A DNA stretch of 37,683 bases from positions 1 through 37,683 of the forward strand of contig CALBNP010000220.1 of the NCBI GenBank assembly GCA_937896505.1. Direction: 5' to 3'. The stretch is from an uncultured Bacteroidales bacterium (lineage in GTDB: Bacteria > Bacteroidota > Bacteroidia > Bacteroidales > F082). The notes under the pieces are model-generated. The model saw only the letters and a program-made list of their open reading frames with translations, was not told the DNA's origin and ran no database searches. Position numbers and translations under genes: made by a program. Below are positions 34,476 to 37,683 of this stretch, in pieces; position 1 is the stretch's first letter, and every line of letters begins with the position of its first letter.

Positions 34476-35702
34476 TTATTCTTTTGAATTAAAAGCCTGA
34501 TACCATTCCATTTCATTCCCGGTCAAGAGACCTTTTGTGTAGATAAAGATAGCTTCTCTTAGCACCTTACCCACATTTATTCTAACACTTGATAGTTCGC
34601 TGTATGCGTTGTCAAAATCACCTATTTTAAACGGATCAGGTTTACTTGCTATGGCATTTATAACTCCGTCTAGCCGTTCCAAGTCCGTTGTGTTCTCATT
34701 CAATACCGAACCAATGGCGGCAAAAATCCCGCTCAATGTAGTGTCTTTTCCATACCATATCTCATAATTTGCCCCTTTCTGCTTAAGCTGGCAATCTAAC
34801 CTATAAATTCTATCAATAAATGAACTCAAAAAAACTTCATTAAAATAATAAAGGAGTACATCCCCCTCTACGGAAGCGTCGTCTTCAAAGCGAACCTTGT
34901 TCGAAGGATCTACACGCAATGGCTTACCTTCTATATATGATTGTAATGCTATTATTATAGACGCAAGAGCATATTCTCCAGCATTACGAATACCACGGCG
35001 AATACTATAATAGCGTTTGTCTTTTTCTCGGTAAAGATGAATATCTTGATTTAAGTTCAGTTTATTTGCATCAAAGAAATGCAAAAAAAGAAGTTCAAAC
35101 TGATGTACAGATGAAACGGAACGCTGACCTGCATTAAGAATCAACATCTTCTTGATAATTTCATCATCTGTAAGGCCTTCCCATAAAGCAAAAACCATGT
35201 CATATTGTTCATAAAGAGCAAGTAGTTTTTCTTTATATATTTTCCCTTTTCCATCCTCTACAAATAGTTGCCTCAATAATTTCACAGTTACAAAGTCAAG
35301 TTCAAGTAGCCGATTCCCTTCTTCGTCTGACTTTAACCGATTCAAAAGCTCTTTGTAATCTCTACATGAATTTGTATTTGCAATCACAATAATTCTCCAA
35401 ACGACCCACAACCGGTATGTGCGTTGCAAACCATCCAAAATGTCAAAATCCTCGACTTTAAGACGACTAGAGTCTATTGGTTCAATGCTGCCACTTATAG
35501 TTAAAGTAATGACCGGCATTGGATCACCATCCTCAATAGTACGTAAAATACCATCTAAATAAACATTCTTTACAATGCGACGTTGTATTTCAAAATTAAA
35601 GAAGTTTTCTTTAAGACATTGCATATAAGAAGCGAGGTTGCTCTTGGCTAAATACCAGGTTTTTTTACCAATCCTCTTTTTATCATAAATATCAAAATTC
35701 AT
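34476..35702 (-). CDS. DGQHR/ParB-like domain protein (DUF262- or DndB-like)
   Basis: The 408-residue protein has, after an N-terminal beta region, FDILDGLQRTYRLW (DGLQR at residues 90-94) and later KKMLILNAGQRSVSSVHQFELLFLHFF (190-210). A D-G-x-x-R loop followed by a LNAG-R-V-S helix is the pattern of DGQHR proteins such as DndB and of ParB-like/DUF262 domains, which bind nucleotides or DNA in phosphorothioation and type IV restriction systems. Exact family is uncertain. It is first of the two-gene operon with the HEPN-motif protein. A -7 box at 35799-35806 on the minus strand lies about 97 bases upstream. Confidence 0.55.
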   Translation of the reverse strand: MNFDIYDKKRIGKKTWYLAKSNLASYMQCLKENFFNFEIQRRIVKNVYLDGILRTIEDGDPMPVITLTISGSIEPIDSSRLKVEDFDILDGLQRTYRLWVVWRIIVIANTNSCRDYKELLNRLKSDEEGNRLLELDFVTVKLLRQLFVEDGKGKIYKEKLLALYEQYDMVFALWEGLTDDEIIKKMLILNAGQRSVSSVHQFELLFLHFFDANKLNLNQDIHLYREKDKRYYSIRRGIRNAGEYALASIIIALQSYIEGKPLRVDPSNKVRFEDDASVEGDVLLYYFNEVFLSSFIDRIYRLDCQLKQKGANYEIWYGKDTTLSGIFAAIGSVLNENTTDLERLDGVINAIASKPDPFKIGDFDNAYSELSSVRINVGKVLREAIFIYTKGLLTGNEMEWYQAFNSKE

Positions 35703-35798
35703 AATTACATTTTTATCATTAACTAAAACTATAATCTTCCCGAAGTCGAACCCCTAATATGTATGATAAAGCAGGTTTTCGTTTCTGGGTTATCGCGG

Positions 35799-35806
35799 CA
35801 AAAATA
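35799..35806 (-). promoter_or_regulatory. -7 promoter box within the 371-base gap before the DGQHR/HEPN pair
   Basis: Minus-strand TATTTTTG matches TAnnTTTG. A second minus-strand match (TATCTTTG) is at 35983-35990, further from the gene. The gap 35703-36073 contains these boxes and the AlbA-type gene's box at 36043; I see no other gene or RNA in it. Confidence 0.5.
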
Positions 35807-36042
35807 CAAATTGTTTCTTAGATGAAAAAAATCCTCTCCTTTTATTTGTACAAATACTACCATTTTAACCTTTGGTCCATTTTTTAAGAAGCACAGTATT
35901 ACACTTTGCCTCCCAAACAAAAGAGCGGCATGCAACCCGTTGCTTTACTTGGTTGATGTCCTGCGCGTGTGGCGATTTGGTACAAAGATACTGAATAGTA
36001 AATGGGAGTAATTCACGAAATGGCTGGTTTGTAGAAAAGTTG

Positions 36043-36050
36043 TAACTTTG
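36043..36050 (+). promoter_or_regulatory. -7 promoter box for the AlbA-type gene
   Basis: TAACTTTG matches TAnnTTTG, 23 bases ahead of the ATG at 36074, leaving a short leader. It supports that start codon. Confidence 0.6.
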
Positions 36051-36073
36051 TAGCCTAAATCAACAACACGACA

Positions 36074-37683
36074 ATGGACATCTACGAGATTTTCAACGAG
36101 CTGCGGTATCATCATGAAGATGAGGTGGTAGAGTTTAAGAAGGCGGAGAATAACTTCGACTTCGATGACTTGGGCAAGTATTTCTCAGCACTGAGCAACG
36201 AGGCCAACTTGAGAGACAAGGCGTTTGCGTGGCTGGCATTTGGCGTGCATGACAAGACGCGAGAGATATTGGGCACATCGTTCAAAAATAGCATGATGAG
36301 CCTGCAAAAGTTGAAACAGGATTTGTCGCAACACACCACCGACAATCACACTTTCAGGGAGATTTACGAGTTGAAGGTTGAAGGGAAACGGGTGTTGTTG
36401 TTCCAGATACCTGCCACGCCTCGCGGCATTCCTATGGCTTGGAAAGGACATTTCTACGCCAGACGTGGAGAGAGCCTTGGCGCATTGGACATGGGAAAAT
36501 ATGAGGAGATTCGTAGGCAAGTGGTGGATGAGGACTGGTCGAAAGGGATTGTGGAAGGGGCAACGATAGAAGACCTTGACCCAGAAGCCATAAAAGAGGC
36601 TCGAAAGAAGTACGGCAAAAAACATCCTGACCTTGTGAAGGAAATGAAAAAGTGGGATGACATCACGTTTCTCAACAAAGCCAAGATAACCCTAAAGGGT
36701 AAGATAACCAACACGGCCATCCTGCTGGTTGGCCGCACGGAGAGCGAATATCTCATATCGCCAGCGGTGGCAAGAATAAGATGGATATATAAAGATTCGA
36801 AGGGCAATGAGCGTGACTTTGCCATTGAGACATGTCCTTTTGTTTTTGCCACGGACAAGATTTATGGCAAGATTCGGAATTTCAAGTACCTCATTATGGA
36901 TTCGGAACTTACCTCACTGGTACCAGACAATCTTGACACATACGATCCTTTCATCATCCGCGAGGCCTTGAATAATGCTATCGCACATCAGGACTATGGC
37001 TGCCATGGAATGATTAACGTGGTGGAGGAAGAGGACAGACTGATATTCACCAATTTGGGTAGTTTTATTCCCAATAGTGTGAGGAGTGTACTTGAAAACG
37101 ACGCTCCCGAAGAGCATTACAGAAACAAGATGCTGGCCAACGCCATGGTGGAACTAGGAATGGTAGACACTATTGGCAGCGGCATCAAGCGGATGTTTGA
37201 CAAACAGCGCGAGAGACTGTTTCCCATGCCGGATTATGATTTCAGCGAAAACAGGGTAAAAGTGACTGTTGTGGGAAAAGTGCTGGATGTTGACTATGCC
37301 AGACTATTGACCAGAGATAAGACACTCAGTTTGCTCGACATCGAGATGCTGAGCAGGATACAGATGCACCGATCGCTGAGCAAAGAAGAGATTGACTATC
37401 TGAGGAAACGTAAGCTCGTTGAGGGACGGAAAAATGCATTGTATTTCGCCAAGAGTGTGGCTGGAGCCACGGGACAAAAGGCGGAATACACACGTAATAA
37501 GGGCTTTGATGATGAGTACTACAGGGATCTTATCATGAAGGCATTGGAGCAGCATGAGAGGATGAGCCGTCCAGAGATTAATGCTTTGCTGATGAATAAG
37601 CTACCTGAAGCTTTGACGGAGAAACAAAAACTATCAAAGATTGGGCATTTGCTTACCTATTTAAGGCAGTCGGGAAAAATTGA
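36074..37683 (+). CDS. AlbA_2/Schlafen-type ATP-binding protein, cut by the window end
   Basis: The frame is open from ATG 36074 to the window end (536 codons, no stop in frame). The N-terminal AlbA_2/Schlafen domain (about 1-130) has EDEVVEFKKAEN...LGKYFSALSNEANLRDKAFAWLAFGV, where the usual GG turn of the family is replaced by Asp-Lys-Ala. A RecG-type HATPase_c_4 domain follows: REALNNAIAHQDYGCHGMINV, LIFTNLGSFIP and NAMVELGMVDTIGSGIKRMF. The C-terminus has winged-helix-like segments (SLSKEEIDYLRKRKLVEG). Such proteins are common, poorly understood regulators or defence accessories. The TGA in the last three bases is out of frame, so the true end lies beyond the window. Confidence 0.85.
   Translation, partial: MDIYEIFNELRYHHEDEVVEFKKAENNFDFDDLGKYFSALSNEANLRDKAFAWLAFGVHDKTREILGTSFKNSMMSLQKLKQDLSQHTTDNHTFREIYELKVEGKRVLLFQIPATPRGIPMAWKGHFYARRGESLGALDMGKYEEIRRQVVDEDWSKGIVEGATIEDLDPEAIKEARKKYGKKHPDLVKEMKKWDDITFLNKAKITLKGKITNTAILLVGRTESEYLISPAVARIRWIYKDSKGNERDFAIETCPFVFATDKIYGKIRNFKYLIMDSELTSLVPDNLDTYDPFIIREALNNAIAHQDYGCHGMINVVEEEDRLIFTNLGSFIPNSVRSVLENDAPEEHYRNKMLANAMVELGMVDTIGSGIKRMFDKQRERLFPMPDYDFSENRVKVTVVGKVLDVDYARLLTRDKTLSLLDIEMLSRIQMHRSLSKEEIDYLRKRKLVEGRKNALYFAKSVAGATGQKAEYTRNKGFDDEYYRDLIMKALEQHERMSRPEINALLMNKLPEALTEKQKLSKIGHLLTYLRQSGKI

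Noticed and set aside
35729..35935. A 68-residue minus-strand frame ending HIRGSTSGRL
   Set aside because: No family, no promoter or start context, and it lies in the intergenic gap. The GGGGTTCGA-type end looks tRNA-like, but I could not form a T arm or cloverleaf around it.

Overview
The window looks like chromosome of a Bacteroidota (Bacteroidales) bacterium. The evidence is the repeated promoter element TAnnTTTG ahead of genes that lack clear Shine-Dalgarno sequences, lipoproteins with short LVSC-type lipoboxes, a DUF3078 outer-membrane barrel, and Bacteroidales-type MobC, DUF4209 and AlbA-type proteins. I could run no database search, so family names rest on motifs and domain order that I could read.

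Positions 1-14850 are ordinary housekeeping chromosome. They hold a phosphatase-fold protein without its catalytic residues, YebC, a degenerate nucleotide-cyclase-like protein, a DUF3078 barrel, RmlD, a phosphohexomutase, an EamA transporter, a D-Ala-D-Ala dipeptidase, carbamate kinase, a small lipoprotein, a PMCA-type calcium ATPase, a TerB-like protein, peptidase E, and two tRNA genes (Arg-ACG and Glu-CTC). Dispersed palindromic repeats lie at the left edge and after the phosphohexomutase.

Positions 14850-37683 form an accessory, defence-type island that begins just after tRNA-Glu. Its first gene is a MobC-like mobilisation protein, preceded by a perfect 20-bp palindrome and an iteron-like array. 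Next come three coupled minus-strand genes: a DUF4209/HEPN-like protein, a protein laid out like a three-domain DNA polymerase sliding clamp, and a small partner. Diverging from them, across an intergenic region with a 20-bp palindrome and tandem -7 boxes, is a plus-strand operon. It encodes a 1739-residue helicase with a DUF1998-type region and a nuclease-like tail, a DrmD-like SNF2 helicase, a DrmMI/PglX-like adenine methyltransferase broken by a frameshift, and an HNH endonuclease. I read this operon as a DISARM-related system in compact form, with DrmA-like and DrmB-like parts fused and no separate DrmC.

Further right are a two-gene minus-strand operon (a DGQHR/ParB-like protein plus a protein with a HEPN RNxxxH motif) and an AlbA/Schlafen-type ATP-binding protein that runs off the window. 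The island is mosaic. The 16-20 kb and 33-36 kb parts are visibly AT-rich, the helicase operon is not, and the presumed target-recognition part of the methyltransferase is an AT-rich patch that ends at the frameshift.
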